From: Alloalcanivorax dieselolei B5
GTDB lineage: Bacteria > Pseudomonadota > Gammaproteobacteria > Pseudomonadales > Alcanivoracaceae
Reading direction: 5' to 3'
Assembly (NCBI RefSeq): GCF_000300005.1
Contig: NC_018691.1
Coordinates: 496,001 to 560,000, forward strand
DNA length: 64,000 nucleotides
In this document: positions 1 through 8,708 of the stretch, piece after piece
Numbering within the stretch: the stretch's first letter is position 1
Layout: every line of letters starts with the position of its first letter
The notes under the pieces: model-generated
What the model saw: only the letters and a program-made list of their open reading frames with translations
What the model was told of the DNA's origin: nothing
The model's database searches: none
Position numbers and translations under genes: made by a program

Positions 1-662
1 ATAGTGAGGATGACACTGTCGCGGCTGATTGCCGCGTCACTGGCAACCATGTTGGCGGTCAGCCAGGTCGGGTTGCCGTGGCTGAGCAGAGCGCCCTTGG
101 GTTTACCGGTGGTGCCCGAGGTGTACATCATCATCAATGGATCATTTTGATCCAGAAGCACCGAGGGCTCCGTGGTGGGCGCGGCGTCCATCAGGGCGTC
201 ATAGCGGTGATCCCCCGGTTCCGCCTCGCCGTCGGTGGCGATGCCGTGACGCAGGGCGGTGTTCTGACGAATCGAACGGAACAGATCCGCCAGGGCCGGC
301 TGATAGAGCAACGCGGTGGCGCCGGCGTCGCCGAGGATGAAGCCGATTTCCCCGGCGCTGAGGCGGTAGTTCAATGGCAGGGCGATGGCGCCCAGCTTGG
401 CGCAGGCAAAAAAGCTTTCGATGAAGTGGTTGCCGTTGAGCATCAGCAAGGCGACTCGGTCGCCCTTGCCGACGCCGAGATCGGTCAGGGCGTTGGCGAG
501 GCGATTGATACGCTGGTTCAGCTCCGAATAGGTCAGGCGCAGATCGCCAAACACCAGCGCCATGCGTTGCGGATCCTGGGTGGCGTGATGGGTTATCCAG
601 TCGCCGACCCCACCCAGATAGTGCACATCCTGGTGGGTTGAGAAGGAGGAGGGCTGGCTCAC
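1..662 (-). CDS. Acyl-CoA synthetase, AMP-forming (partial, C-terminus off the left edge)
   Basis: N-terminal ~220 residues of an ATP-dependent acid:CoA ligase, which activates a carboxylic acid to its acyl-CoA through an acyl-adenylate. The phosphate-binding signature YTSGTTGKPKG lies at about residues 176-186, and the N-terminal region (GDLRLTYSELNQRINRLA) is typical of the ANL superfamily. The start is a GTG at 662, supported by an AGGAG about 10 bases upstream; no in-frame ATG fits as well. The gene runs off the window, so the C-terminal lid and catalytic lysine are not visible. It follows the TRAP binding protein and acyl-CoA dehydrogenase in the same direction, suggesting uptake, activation and oxidation of one acid. 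The substrate cannot be told. Confidence 0.9.
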   Translation of the reverse strand, partial: MSQPSSFSTHQDVHYLGGVGDWITHHATQDPQRMALVFGDLRLTYSELNQRINRLANALTDLGVGKGDRVALLMLNGNHFIESFFACAKLGAIALPLNYRLSAGEIGFILGDAGATALLYQPALADLFRSIRQNTALRHGIATDGEAEPGDHRYDALMDAAPTTEPSVLLDQNDPLMMMYTSGTTGKPKGALLSHGNPTWLTANMVASDAAISRDSVILT

Positions 663-809
663 CTTGGTGTCTCCTGAACGAGTGTTGTTATCGGTATGGG
701 GCGGCGCCCGGGAAGACGCCTTGTTGAAGGGAACGCTAGCAACGGCCACGGTGCCGGTCTTGTGTTAACTGGCTGGTCTTGGAGACATGAGTTCAACGGC
801 CGCTACAAG

Positions 810-888
810 GCCGCGGTAGGAGCTTGCCCTGCAAGCGAATCTCTTAAGGCCGGGCCCATTCGCTTGCAGGGCAAGCTCCTACCGCGGC
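810..888. repeat. REP-like palindromic element, copy 1
   Basis: Perfect 31-bp inverted repeat (810-840 and 858-888) separated by 17 bases. The core reads TAGGAGCTTGCCCTGCAAGC. Related elements lie at 14787-14902, 35231-35330, 37880-37961 and 49702-49797. It lies between the TRAP binding protein and the downstream ligase gene, both on the minus strand, so the folded RNA could act as a processing or termination barrier between them. That role is inference. Confidence 0.85.
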
Positions 889-912
889 TCCGTAGCTCTT
901 TCGGGGGGAGAG

Positions 913-2058
913 TTACAGCCCATAGCGGTCGACGTCGACCTTGGATTGCACTTCTCGCCAGTACAGATCGGCGAGGGCCTCCACACCGTCGACGTCGGCG
1001 GTGAGTTCCAGCCATTTCTTCACCAGTGGCCGCATCACCTCGATCTTGCCGGCCGCGTCGCGGACCTGGTGTTTTTCTTCATAATATTGAACGATGTTCT
1101 TCGCATCCTGGCGAACAAAGTCGCGGGAGGCGGCGATCAGCGCCTCGCTGGCTTCATGCTGCTTGGCGCCCCGTTGCTCGGCGGCTTTCAGATCCCGCTC
1201 TCCATAGTCCCGGTAGAGCACAGCGGCATTGGCGGACATAACGGTACCGGCATGCAGGAGCGCTTCGCGTTGATCGGCGTCGAGATCCTGCCAGACTTTT
1301 TGGTTGATATTGGTGGGCCCGGAGCCACCGAACACGCCGCCGGGCACCGCCATGGTGATGTCGCTGACCGCGTCCATCAGCCCCAGGCCGCTCAGTTCCG
1401 CCGCCGATTGTATGGTGCAGTCCACCACGCCCTGATTCAGCGCCTCGAAAATCTCGTTGCCGGGCAGAGACACTGGAGAGGCCTCGAAATGCTTGGCCCA
1501 GCGTGCCCATTGCGCGCCGCCGGCACGCAGACGCTTGCCTTTCAGATCGGCAATGGTAGTGACCGGTGTGGTGCACAGAAGCCCGTATTGAGGGCTGGCG
1601 CCACCACCGGTAAAGACCTGGTTTTGCTGCTTCAACTCCGCCACGCAGTCGTCGCAGTGCAGCATGATGTACTCGCTCATGGCGCCGGCGTAGGCCAGAC
1701 CTTCGTTTCCGGTGGGGGCATTCAGCGCCAGCAGCATGGACAGCTCCGCCGCCATGTTGATATTAGGGTATTCGGCCGGGAAGTAGGGTGTCAGCAGGTA
1801 GCCCACGTCGGCGATACCCTGCTTGAGCCCGCCGCTCATCTCGGCCAGATTGAGCAGGGAAAGCTCGTAGATTTTTACTTCCAGATCGCCATCGGAATAG
1901 TCCGCCACCGCCTTGGCATAGGCCTTGGCGGCATCCACGTTGGCGGAAGCGGAAGGGAAACCCACCGCGAATCGCAGAGATTCAGCCTGGGCCGTTGACG
2001 TCAGCGCGGTAACACCGACCAGCGCGGCGCCGGCCAGAAGCGTGGTGAATCGTTTCAT
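913..2058 (-). CDS. TRAP transporter solute-binding protein, DctP family
   Basis: Periplasmic receptor of a tripartite (TRAP) transporter, which binds a carboxylate substrate and delivers it to a DctQ/DctM permease. The chosen ATG at 2058 has AAGGAG seven bases upstream and gives 381 residues, the usual family size, with a Sec signal peptide (about 1-25, ending TAQA). The body has typical DctP features: GLKQGIADVGYL, a DLKGKRLRAGG segment and an EALNQGVVDCT segment, where the family's substrate-contacting arginine and hinge lie. No DctQM genes are seen in the window, so it is an orphan receptor or its permease lies to the left. It sits 63 bases after the acyl-CoA dehydrogenase gene. Aromatic or aliphatic acids are possible ligands, but this is not shown. 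Confidence 0.88.
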   Translation of the reverse strand: MKRFTTLLAGAALVGVTALTSTAQAESLRFAVGFPSASANVDAAKAYAKAVADYSDGDLEVKIYELSLLNLAEMSGGLKQGIADVGYLLTPYFPAEYPNINMAAELSMLLALNAPTGNEGLAYAGAMSEYIMLHCDDCVAELKQQNQVFTGGGASPQYGLLCTTPVTTIADLKGKRLRAGGAQWARWAKHFEASPVSLPGNEIFEALNQGVVDCTIQSAAELSGLGLMDAVSDITMAVPGGVFGGSGPTNINQKVWQDLDADQREALLHAGTVMSANAAVLYRDYGERDLKAAEQRGAKQHEASEALIAASRDFVRQDAKNIVQYYEEKHQVRDAAGKIEVMRPLVKKWLELTADVDGVEALADLYWREVQSKVDVDRYGL

Positions 2059-2121
2059 CTTATTCTCCTTATCGGTTGGCCGCCCGATGACTTCGGCGCG
2101 GCCGTTATCGAGCAACCGGTC

Positions 2122-3276
<1,155 letters not shown>

Positions 3277-3782
3277 TTTCAGGTTCTCCTGTTGTTTGGA
3301 TCCGCGGCGCGGCTGTTTATTATGTGACAACGCCCATGAGGGCGATCGACATGATGGTATGGCTATAAAAAACACGGGAATCAAGCGTAAAAAAAGCGAA
3401 AAACAAAAAAAGAGAAATAAAAGGAGGATTAGCCAGTTGGCACAAGCCCATGACTTGGGCGATGACTATGCTGGAGGTTTGCAGCGTGCCGGTAAGCCCC
3501 GGGTATGCGGGTCTGGAACCCAGGCAGGTGCGGTGCGGAAGTGTGCGGTCGTGAGGTAATGCCACCTTTCAAACCTGAGATCCGGTGGTCGTTGCATTTG
3601 GCCGATCGTTTGGTTTAAGTTCGAACACGCCTTCATGGCTCGGGATTTGTATTTTTTGCCGATGGTTTTTGATCTTTTTCGCCAATCGGCTATGTGGGAA
3701 TAAGGGTGGACCCTTTTTCTTATATTCCTCGCAGGCCTGTGTGGATACGGGCCCTGCGGTGACGTTGTCACCGGAGGAGGCA
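3277..3782. promoter_or_regulatory. 506-bp divergent intergenic region with A-tracts
   Basis: Region between the acyl-CoA dehydrogenase (minus) and the AraC-type gene (plus). It is much more AT-rich than its surroundings. A-runs of five to seven lie at 3367-3372, 3389-3395, 3399-3403 and 3405-3411, a pattern that can bend DNA. No convincing gene was found. Promoters for both flanking genes and a binding site for the AraC-type protein are expected here, but I could not identify them with confidence. Confidence 0.5.
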
Positions 3783-4613
3783 ATGATGACAACAAAGACA
3801 AGTGCCCGTCGGCGTCGTGGACGGGTCATGCTGCTTGGGCCTGAGCGGGTCTGTTATCTGGGCCTGCTGGGGCGTCCCCGTTTGCGCAGTTTTGGTTCCT
3901 TGACCGTCTATTGCGGCCCGGACCAGCCATTCCGTTTCAGCATTGACGGCCGCAACTGGCAGGAAACCGCGGTGGCGGTGGTACCCCCCTACCTGCCGCA
4001 CTGGGTGGAAACCGGTGAACGATTGCTCGGCTCGGTGATGGTGGAGCCGGAAACCGTGAACATGGGCAAGCTGCCGCCGATGTTGCGCAGCGATCATGAC
4101 GGCGACCGCGATGAGTTGCTGCAGACCCTGAGACGTGGCTTTGCCCGTATCCAGGCCCTGGCGGAAGAGGGGGCTGATCCTCGCGTGGAAGTGGACCCGC
4201 TGTTTCTCGGACAGACGTTGCCGCGCCGCGAACTGGACCCCCGCGTGGCACGGGTGCTGGCGTATCTGAGAGACGATCCCTCCCGCCATTGTCCGGCGGA
4301 GGAGGCGGCGCTGCTTAGCGGCCTGTCGTTTTCCCGTTTCCTTCATCTGTTCAAGGACGATCTGGGTATTACCTTCCGCAAGTTCCGCGCCTGGAAGCGT
4401 GCCCGCAGCCTGCTTTACCACGTTAATCGCCGCGACACCCTTACCGACATCGCGCTGGACGTGGGCTATCCGGATTCCACCCACTTCAGCCATTCCATTC
4501 GGCAGTTCTACGGCCTGACGCCCAAGGACATTCTGGTCGGGTCGCGCAAACTGGCGATCCTGTTGCAGAGCCGGGTTGGCGCGCCGGACGCCCTGGTCAA
4601 CGCCGGCCTGTGA
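3783..4613 (+). CDS. AraC-family transcriptional regulator
   Basis: DNA-binding activator with an N-terminal beta-rich sensing region (about 20-95, including FRFSIDGRNWQETAV) and a C-terminal double helix-turn-helix (about 165-260; LGITFRKFRAWKRARSLL and TDIALDVGYPDSTHFSHS are the diagnostic segments). An ATG at 3783 lies just after GGAGGAGG, with a second ATG at 3786; either gives about 276 residues. An arginine cluster (RRRRGR) near the N-terminus is unusual. It is divergent from the acyl-CoA dehydrogenase/TRAP/ligase set, making it the natural candidate regulator of that set. The effector is unknown. Confidence 0.9.
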   Translation: MMTTKTSARRRRGRVMLLGPERVCYLGLLGRPRLRSFGSLTVYCGPDQPFRFSIDGRNWQETAVAVVPPYLPHWVETGERLLGSVMVEPETVNMGKLPPMLRSDHDGDRDELLQTLRRGFARIQALAEEGADPRVEVDPLFLGQTLPRRELDPRVARVLAYLRDDPSRHCPAEEAALLSGLSFSRFLHLFKDDLGITFRKFRAWKRARSLLYHVNRRDTLTDIALDVGYPDSTHFSHSIRQFYGLTPKDILVGSRKLAILLQSRVGAPDALVNAGL

Positions 4614-4636
4614 TCTCCTGGAAGCCTTTGGTGACC

Positions 4637-4820
4637 CTCCATCACGGACAGCGGATCCGCGTTACGCCTTTACGGGAACGCCGTGAATACGTCCCTGTAG
4701 GCTTCCGGTCGAACATCCCTGTTCGACAGGATCCCATAAAGTCGTAACGCGGCTCCGCTTCGAGGTAATCGACGAACTCGCATCCCCGATGGAGGCCCCC
4801 ATTCCCGTTATTCCGCGATG
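4637..4820. repeat. Dispersed structured repeat, copy A (~180 bp)
   Basis: Closely similar to 54888-55092. It starts with CTCCATC and has the complementary GATGGAG at 4788-4794, so the ends are inverted. Inside, an arm around GCGTTACGCCTTTACGGGA pairs with a complementary arm around 4734-4757, and a small inner hairpin is built on GTCGAAC...GTTCGAC. The similarity to copy B continues past GATGGAG to about 4820. No coding potential is evident. It lies between the AraC-type gene and the secreted-protein gene. It may be a non-autonomous mobile or REP-type element. Confidence 0.75.
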
Positions 4821-4944
4821 AACCGTAAAAAAGCCGTTCACAAAAGTTCACCTTAATGTCCGACAAAGCGCCCCACCAGCGTGCCAGGCTGTTTAAAATA
4901 CGTCCCTTGTCTGATGCGAGCGGATTACCGGCGGAGTGCAAAGA

Positions 4945-5835
4945 GTGAATACCCGAGGACGAAGCGTCATTGCCTTGTTGGCGCTGTTGCTGACGGCGGT
5001 GTCGGTGGCGCAGCCGCGGATACTGGTGCGGGAATGGGATACCCGGGAACGGCTTTATCGGGGTGAACAGGGGGATCTGCCGCTGATGTTGATGCTGAGA
5101 GTGCATGAATTCTCGCCCGGCCACCGCGATATCTATTCCCTCAATGGTGCTTACCGTCGTGGGGATTCGCGCACCTGGGTGCCCGTGGTGGGGCTGCACG
5201 ACACCGATGGCTGGGTGCTTTATCGCTTTGACAACCCGGCGCCGGGGCGGGAGCTGCTGGACTTCGCCTACGAAGGCAGCCGTTTTTGGGACAGCATCGC
5301 CTATTACCGTGGGTTGACCGGCTGGAGCGAACGGTTCGAGGTGAATCACGACGGCGCGGGGATCTGGCGCGATGAGGAGGACACCGCCCCCTTGCGCCTG
5401 TACAACCCGGATTTGTCAGTATATCGCCAGTACTCTTTTCTGCATCTGGCGGACGGCGACCGGCAGAAGGAGCTGGACCTGACCGCGTTCGACATGCCAA
5501 CGGCCGGTAACGAGGTGCTGGACTGGCGTGAGGAGGAGCACGGTCTGGTGGTATTGCTGAGCTACCGTCACCCGTCCCGCCCCTATGCGCTGGGCATGTG
5601 TGGCGCCGGTGACGAGAGCGGCCTGGTGCGCTTGCGGTTGGACACGCAGTGGCGATTGTTGGACTGGCGCACGCTGACGCTGGACAGCTGTTTGAGTAAT
5701 CAAATCTCCGAGCGGACCACCACCAGTGACGGCGACTATCGCTACCGGGTGCAGGACAGTGACGGCCACTGGCGCACCTGGCTGCTGGATCAGGAAACCC
5801 TGGATTGGCAGCCGGTGGACGATGACGACGCTTGA
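4945..5835 (+). CDS. Secreted protein of unknown function
   Basis: No recognised family. About 296 residues with a clear Sec signal peptide (charged start NTRGR, hydrophobic stretch VIALLALLLTAV, likely cleavage near VAQP). The mature part is rich in Asp, Arg and Trp, with many short beta-like segments, and ends in an acidic tail (DDDDA). It contains two cysteines, in a segment reading LGMCGAGD and in DSCLSN, which may pair in the periplasm. The start is uncertain: a GTG at 4945 has GGCGGAG at a good distance, while a GTG at 4936 in the same frame lacks spacing. It stands alone between the structured repeat and bioA. Confidence 0.7.
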   Translation: MNTRGRSVIALLALLLTAVSVAQPRILVREWDTRERLYRGEQGDLPLMLMLRVHEFSPGHRDIYSLNGAYRRGDSRTWVPVVGLHDTDGWVLYRFDNPAPGRELLDFAYEGSRFWDSIAYYRGLTGWSERFEVNHDGAGIWRDEEDTAPLRLYNPDLSVYRQYSFLHLADGDRQKELDLTAFDMPTAGNEVLDWREEEHGLVVLLSYRHPSRPYALGMCGAGDESGLVRLRLDTQWRLLDWRTLTLDSCLSNQISERTTTSDGDYRYRVQDSDGHWRTWLLDQETLDWQPVDDDDA

Positions 5836-5922
5836 GCATTGGCGCGGGTCTTGGCATGGTGCTCGGGCTTTCCCATAAACAACTGTCCCCGTAAACAGTC
5901 GTCCCCTTAAATAGGTAGTCCC

Positions 5923-7203
5923 ATGGCCTCCATCGACCTCGATTTCGACCGCGATCATCTCTGGCATCCCTACACTTCCACCTCCCGGCCCTTGCCGGTG
6001 TACCCGGTACGCGCCGCCGAAGGCGTCTACCTGGAGCTGGAAGACGGGCGCCGGCTGGTGGATGGTATGTCGTCCTGGTGGGCGGCGATCCACGGCTATA
6101 ACCACCCGCGTCTGAATCAGGCCCTGCGCGACCAGACCGAACGCATGGCCCACGTGATGTTCGGCGGCATCACCCACGAGCCGGCGGTGGAACTGGGGAA
6201 GCGGCTGGTGGCGTTGACCCCCACCGAGCTGACCAAGGTATTTCTGGCGGACAGTGGTTCGGTGTCGGTGGAAGTGGCGATCAAGATGGCGCTGCAATAC
6301 TGGATGAGCCAGGGCAAGACCGGCAAACACCGGTTGCTGGCGCTGCGCAACGGCTATCATGGCGACACCTTCGGGGCCATGGCGGTGTGCGATCCGGTCA
6401 ACGGCATGCACGACCTGTTCAGCGGCATTCTGCCGCGGCATTACTTCGCCGAGGCGCCCTCGGTGCGGTTCGACGGCGTTTGGGACGATAGCGCTCTGGA
6501 CTCCGTGCGCGCGCAACTGGAGCAGCACGCGGACGAGATCGCCGCGCTGATTCTGGAACCGGTGGTGCAGGGGGCCGGCGGTATGCGGCTGTACCATCCG
6601 GAGTTCCTGAAAGGCTGCCGCCGGCTGTGCGACGAGCACGGCGTGCTGCTGATTTTCGATGAGATCGCCACCGGTTTCGGCCGCAGCGGCAAACTGTTCG
6701 CCCTGGAACACGCCGATGTGGTGCCGGATATCCTCTGCCTAGGCAAGGCCATTACCGGCGGCTACATGACCCTCGCCGCCACCCTTTGCAGTGATCGCGT
6801 GGCCGCCGGCATTTGCGACGGTCAGGCCGGCGTCCTGATGCATGGCCCGACGTTCATGGGCAATCCGCTCGCCTGCGCGGTGGCCAACGCCAGCATAGAC
6901 CTGTTGCTGGAAAGTCCCTGGCAGCAGCGCGTACAGGCCATCGAAGCGCAGTTACGCACGGAACTGACACCCTGCCTGGAATCCGACAAAGTGGCGGATG
7001 TGCGCGTGCTCGGCGCCATCGGCGTGGTGGAACTCAAGCAGCCCTGCGATGTGGGCCAGGTGCAGAAGCAGCTGGTGGACCTGGGTGTCTGGATCCGTCC
7101 GTTCGGCAAACTGCTTTACATCATGCCCCCGTTCATCATCGAGCCGGAGCAACTGAGGCAACTGACTCACGCCATGCGGGTGGTGAGCCAATTAGAGAGT
7201 TGA
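5923..7203 (+). CDS. bioA: Adenosylmethionine-8-amino-7-oxononanoate aminotransferase
   Basis: PLP enzyme of biotin synthesis: transfers the amino group of S-adenosylmethionine to 8-amino-7-oxononanoate (KAPA), giving 7,8-diaminopelargonate. It has 426 residues, the usual length. The N-terminal LWHPYTS segment, SSWW (50-53), [12 protein letters not shown] (144-155), the PLP aspartate D246 in [11 protein letters not shown] and the Schiff-base lysine K275 in [10 protein letters not shown] are all present, so it should be active. It stands alone here, without bioBFHCD. Its stop codon TGA is the first part of a TTGACA-type repeat array, and an IS3 element follows 40 bases later. The carboxylase operon further downstream uses biotin, but the genes are not visibly co-transcribed. 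Confidence 0.97.
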   Translation: MASIDLDFDRDHLWHPYTSTSRPLPVYPVRAAEGVYLELEDGRRLVDGMSSWWAAIHGYNHPRLNQALRDQTERMAHVMFGGITHEPAVELGKRLVALTPTELTKVFLADSGSVSVEVAIKMALQYWMSQGKTGKHRLLALRNGYHGDTFGAMAVCDPVNGMHDLFSGILPRHYFAEAPSVRFDGVWDDSALDSVRAQLEQHADEIAALILEPVVQGAGGMRLYHPEFLKGCRRLCDEHGVLLIFDEIATGFGRSGKLFALEHADVVPDILCLGKAITGGYMTLAATLCSDRVAAGICDGQAGVLMHGPTFMGNPLACAVANASIDLLLESPWQQRVQAIEAQLRTELTPCLESDKVADVRVLGAIGVVELKQPCDVGQVQKQLVDLGVWIRPFGKLLYIMPPFIIEPEQLRQLTHAMRVVSQLES

Positions 7204-7228
7204 CAATTGACAGTGGACAGTTGACAGC
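7199..7228. repeat. TTGACAG short tandem array, left copy
   Basis: Degenerate tandem units of TTGACAG(T) beginning inside the bioA stop codon (GTTGACA ATTGACAGT GGACAGT TGACAG). The inverted counterpart is at 8549-8585, on the other side of the IS. Before the IS inserted, the two arrays would have been about 70 bases apart and could have formed a hairpin. Confidence 0.7.
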
Positions 7229-7272
7229 GCAAAACGAAGAGACTGGACTGGCCCCATTTAAGTAGACACCGA

Positions 7273-8133
7273 TTATAAAGTAGCCGCATAGTCGTTGGGG
7301 GTGAGCCCTCCCAACGTCATGTGGCGCCGTACTTTGGGGTAGAAGTGGTCCGTATAGTACTGGATTTCATCGGCCATTTCGTCCCGGCCGATCAACCCTA
7401 GACGCTTCGTCCACTCCTTCTTCAACAAGGCGAAGAAGCTCTCCGCACAGGCGTTATCCCAGCAGTTGCCCGGGCGCGACATGCTGATCGTGACATCCCG
7501 GTCATTGAGCCAGCCCATCACCGCCTCGTTGCGGTATTGGACGCCCTGATCCGAGTGGAACAGCAGGTCTTTTCCTCGAGGCTGACGGCACGCCCAGGCC
7601 TGCTCCAGAGCACGCAGCACCAGGCCCGAGTCGTTGACCCGCCCCAGCGCTCGACCCACCACCTGACGGGTGCACAGGTCCAAGATCACCGCCACATACA
7701 GCCAACCCTCCTGACACGGCAGTTGGGTAATATCCGACACCCACACCTGGTTGGGGTGAGCTACATTGAACTGACGGTTCAGCAGGTTCGGTAGCACTGG
7801 CAACCCGCTGCTGGGGCGCCGATGCCCCGGTTTCGTCGCCACGCTAGAACGGTATCCGCAGGCCCGTAGCAGCCGTTGAACCTGATTCTTGCCGCAGGCA
7901 AAGCCTGCCGCCTGCGCATCCAACCACAGCTTGCGGTAACCCGGCACCCCATCCTGTTGTTTCGCCTGCTCCAGCAGGAACGTCTGCAAGGTCCGCCACC
8001 GTTGGCGCCGGGCGCTGGGCCGGCAGGGGGCGTGGCACCACCGGTAATACCCCGCCCGAGATACGTCGAGTACTTCGCACAACACCGTCACTGGCCAGCG
8101 GTCACGGTGCCCGTCAATGAAGGCAAACCTCAT
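7273..8133 (-). CDS. IS3-family transposase OrfB (DDE catalytic domain)
   Basis: Integrase-like catalytic part of the IS transposase, 286 residues. The HTH_21-like region is at about 40-95, and the rve core follows with D134 (WVSDIT), D195 (FHSDQG) and E231 (DNACAES); the D-E spacing of 35 residues is the family rule. It overlaps orfA by four bases in the -1 frame and would mainly be made as an OrfAB fusion by frameshifting at 8163-8169. The frame stays open from that site into OrfB. Confidence 0.95.
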   Translation of the reverse strand: MRFAFIDGHRDRWPVTVLCEVLDVSRAGYYRWCHAPCRPSARRQRWRTLQTFLLEQAKQQDGVPGYRKLWLDAQAAGFACGKNQVQRLLRACGYRSSVATKPGHRRPSSGLPVLPNLLNRQFNVAHPNQVWVSDITQLPCQEGWLYVAVILDLCTRQVVGRALGRVNDSGLVLRALEQAWACRQPRGKDLLFHSDQGVQYRNEAVMGWLNDRDVTISMSRPGNCWDNACAESFFALLKKEWTKRLGLIGRDEMADEIQYYTDHFYPKVRRHMTLGGLTPNDYAATL

Positions 8134-8447
8134 TTCTGGAGCTTGGCGAAGTACTCGTCCGCCTTTTTTAGGATGTCCCTCTCCATCTCCGCCCGTTTCA
8201 GCTGTTTCTTCAGGCGGGCATTTTCCCGCTCCAGCTCCTCAAGGCTCTTGGTCGGGCCCGCATTACGGACCGGTTTCTTGGAGGATGACTTACCCACAAT
8301 CCACTCCTGCCGCCAGCGGCTCAGTAAGGTCGGATGAACCCCTAGTTTGGCAGCGATCTGTCTTTGTGTCTGTGGGCTGGACAGCGAGGCCTCAACGGCC
8401 TCGCGTTTGAACGCGTCACTAAACCGACGCTTGCTGCGAAATTGCAT
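8130..8447 (-). CDS. IS3-family transposase OrfA (helix-turn-helix protein)
   Basis: 105-residue DNA-binding subunit that recognises the IS ends. The N-terminal HTH (RRFSDAFKREAV, then QRQIAAKLGVHPTLLSRWR, about 8-47) is followed by a leucine-zipper-like coiled coil (about 68-98, LEELERENARLKKQLKRAEM) used for oligomerisation. The slippery sequence lies near its 3' end. The stop is TGA at 8130-8132. Confidence 0.95.
   Translation of the reverse strand: MQFRSKRRFSDAFKREAVEASLSSPQTQRQIAAKLGVHPTLLSRWRQEWIVGKSSSKKPVRNAGPTKSLEELERENARLKKQLKRAEMERDILKKADEYFAKLQK
8163..8169 (-). other. Programmed -1 frameshift site (A6G) of the IS
   Basis: On the minus strand the heptamer AAAAAAG is read as A AAA AAG in the orfA frame near its end. 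Slipping back one base enters the orfB frame, which is open (KKGGRVLRQAPEM...) up to and through the OrfB start. This is the standard way IS3 elements make the OrfAB transposase. Confidence 0.85.
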
Positions 8448-8548
8448 ACACCTTCCTCGTTAATGAAGGTGTCTACTTTTTTGGGGCCGGTTCAGACAAA
8501 ACAGGGGCTAAAGATCACTCGTTTTTGTTCTTCCGTTTTTTCTTTTCG

Positions 8549-8585
8549 CTGTCAACTGTCAACTGTCAACTATCCACTGTCAACT
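8549..8585. repeat. TTGACAG short tandem array, right copy (inverted)
   Basis: CTGTCAA units repeated about four times with one degenerate unit (CTATCCACTGTCAA). It is the inverse complement of the array at 7199-7228. The flanking runs (TTCTTTTCGCTGTCAAC here, GTTGACAGCGCAAAACGAAGA on the left) are also related in inverse orientation. Confidence 0.7.
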
Positions 8586-8708
8586 TTCCTTCCCCCCATA
8601 GCTATTTTTCGCAAGACCCGCCGCTTTGCCGCTGCGTAGGCTACCAGAACTGTTTTGACACCAAGGCACCGGTGATCCCCGGTGCCGACAGACTGGGAAG
8701 CCCTTTTC

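Larger units (their letters stand above)
7244..8494 (-). mobile_element. IS3-family insertion sequence (1251 bp, complete)
   Basis: Bounded by 27-bp imperfect inverted repeats (7244-7270 and 8468-8494) sharing the core GGCCCC and AAGTAGACACC. A 3-bp direct duplication GAC (7241-7243 and 8495-8497) flanks it. It carries overlapping orfA and orfB on the minus strand with an A6G slippery site, as expected for IS3 elements. Ends, target duplication and DDE residues are all intact, so the copy looks recent and possibly active. Confidence 0.95.

Noticed and set aside
810-888. Considered as an attachment site or phage remnant
   Set aside because: The same palindrome recurs in several gaps with no integrase or phage gene; REP-type is the better explanation.
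8130-8447. IS orfA/orfB read as a frameshifted pseudogene
   Set aside because: The A6G slippery heptamer and the open -1 frame show programmed frameshifting, and the DDE residues and ends are intact.
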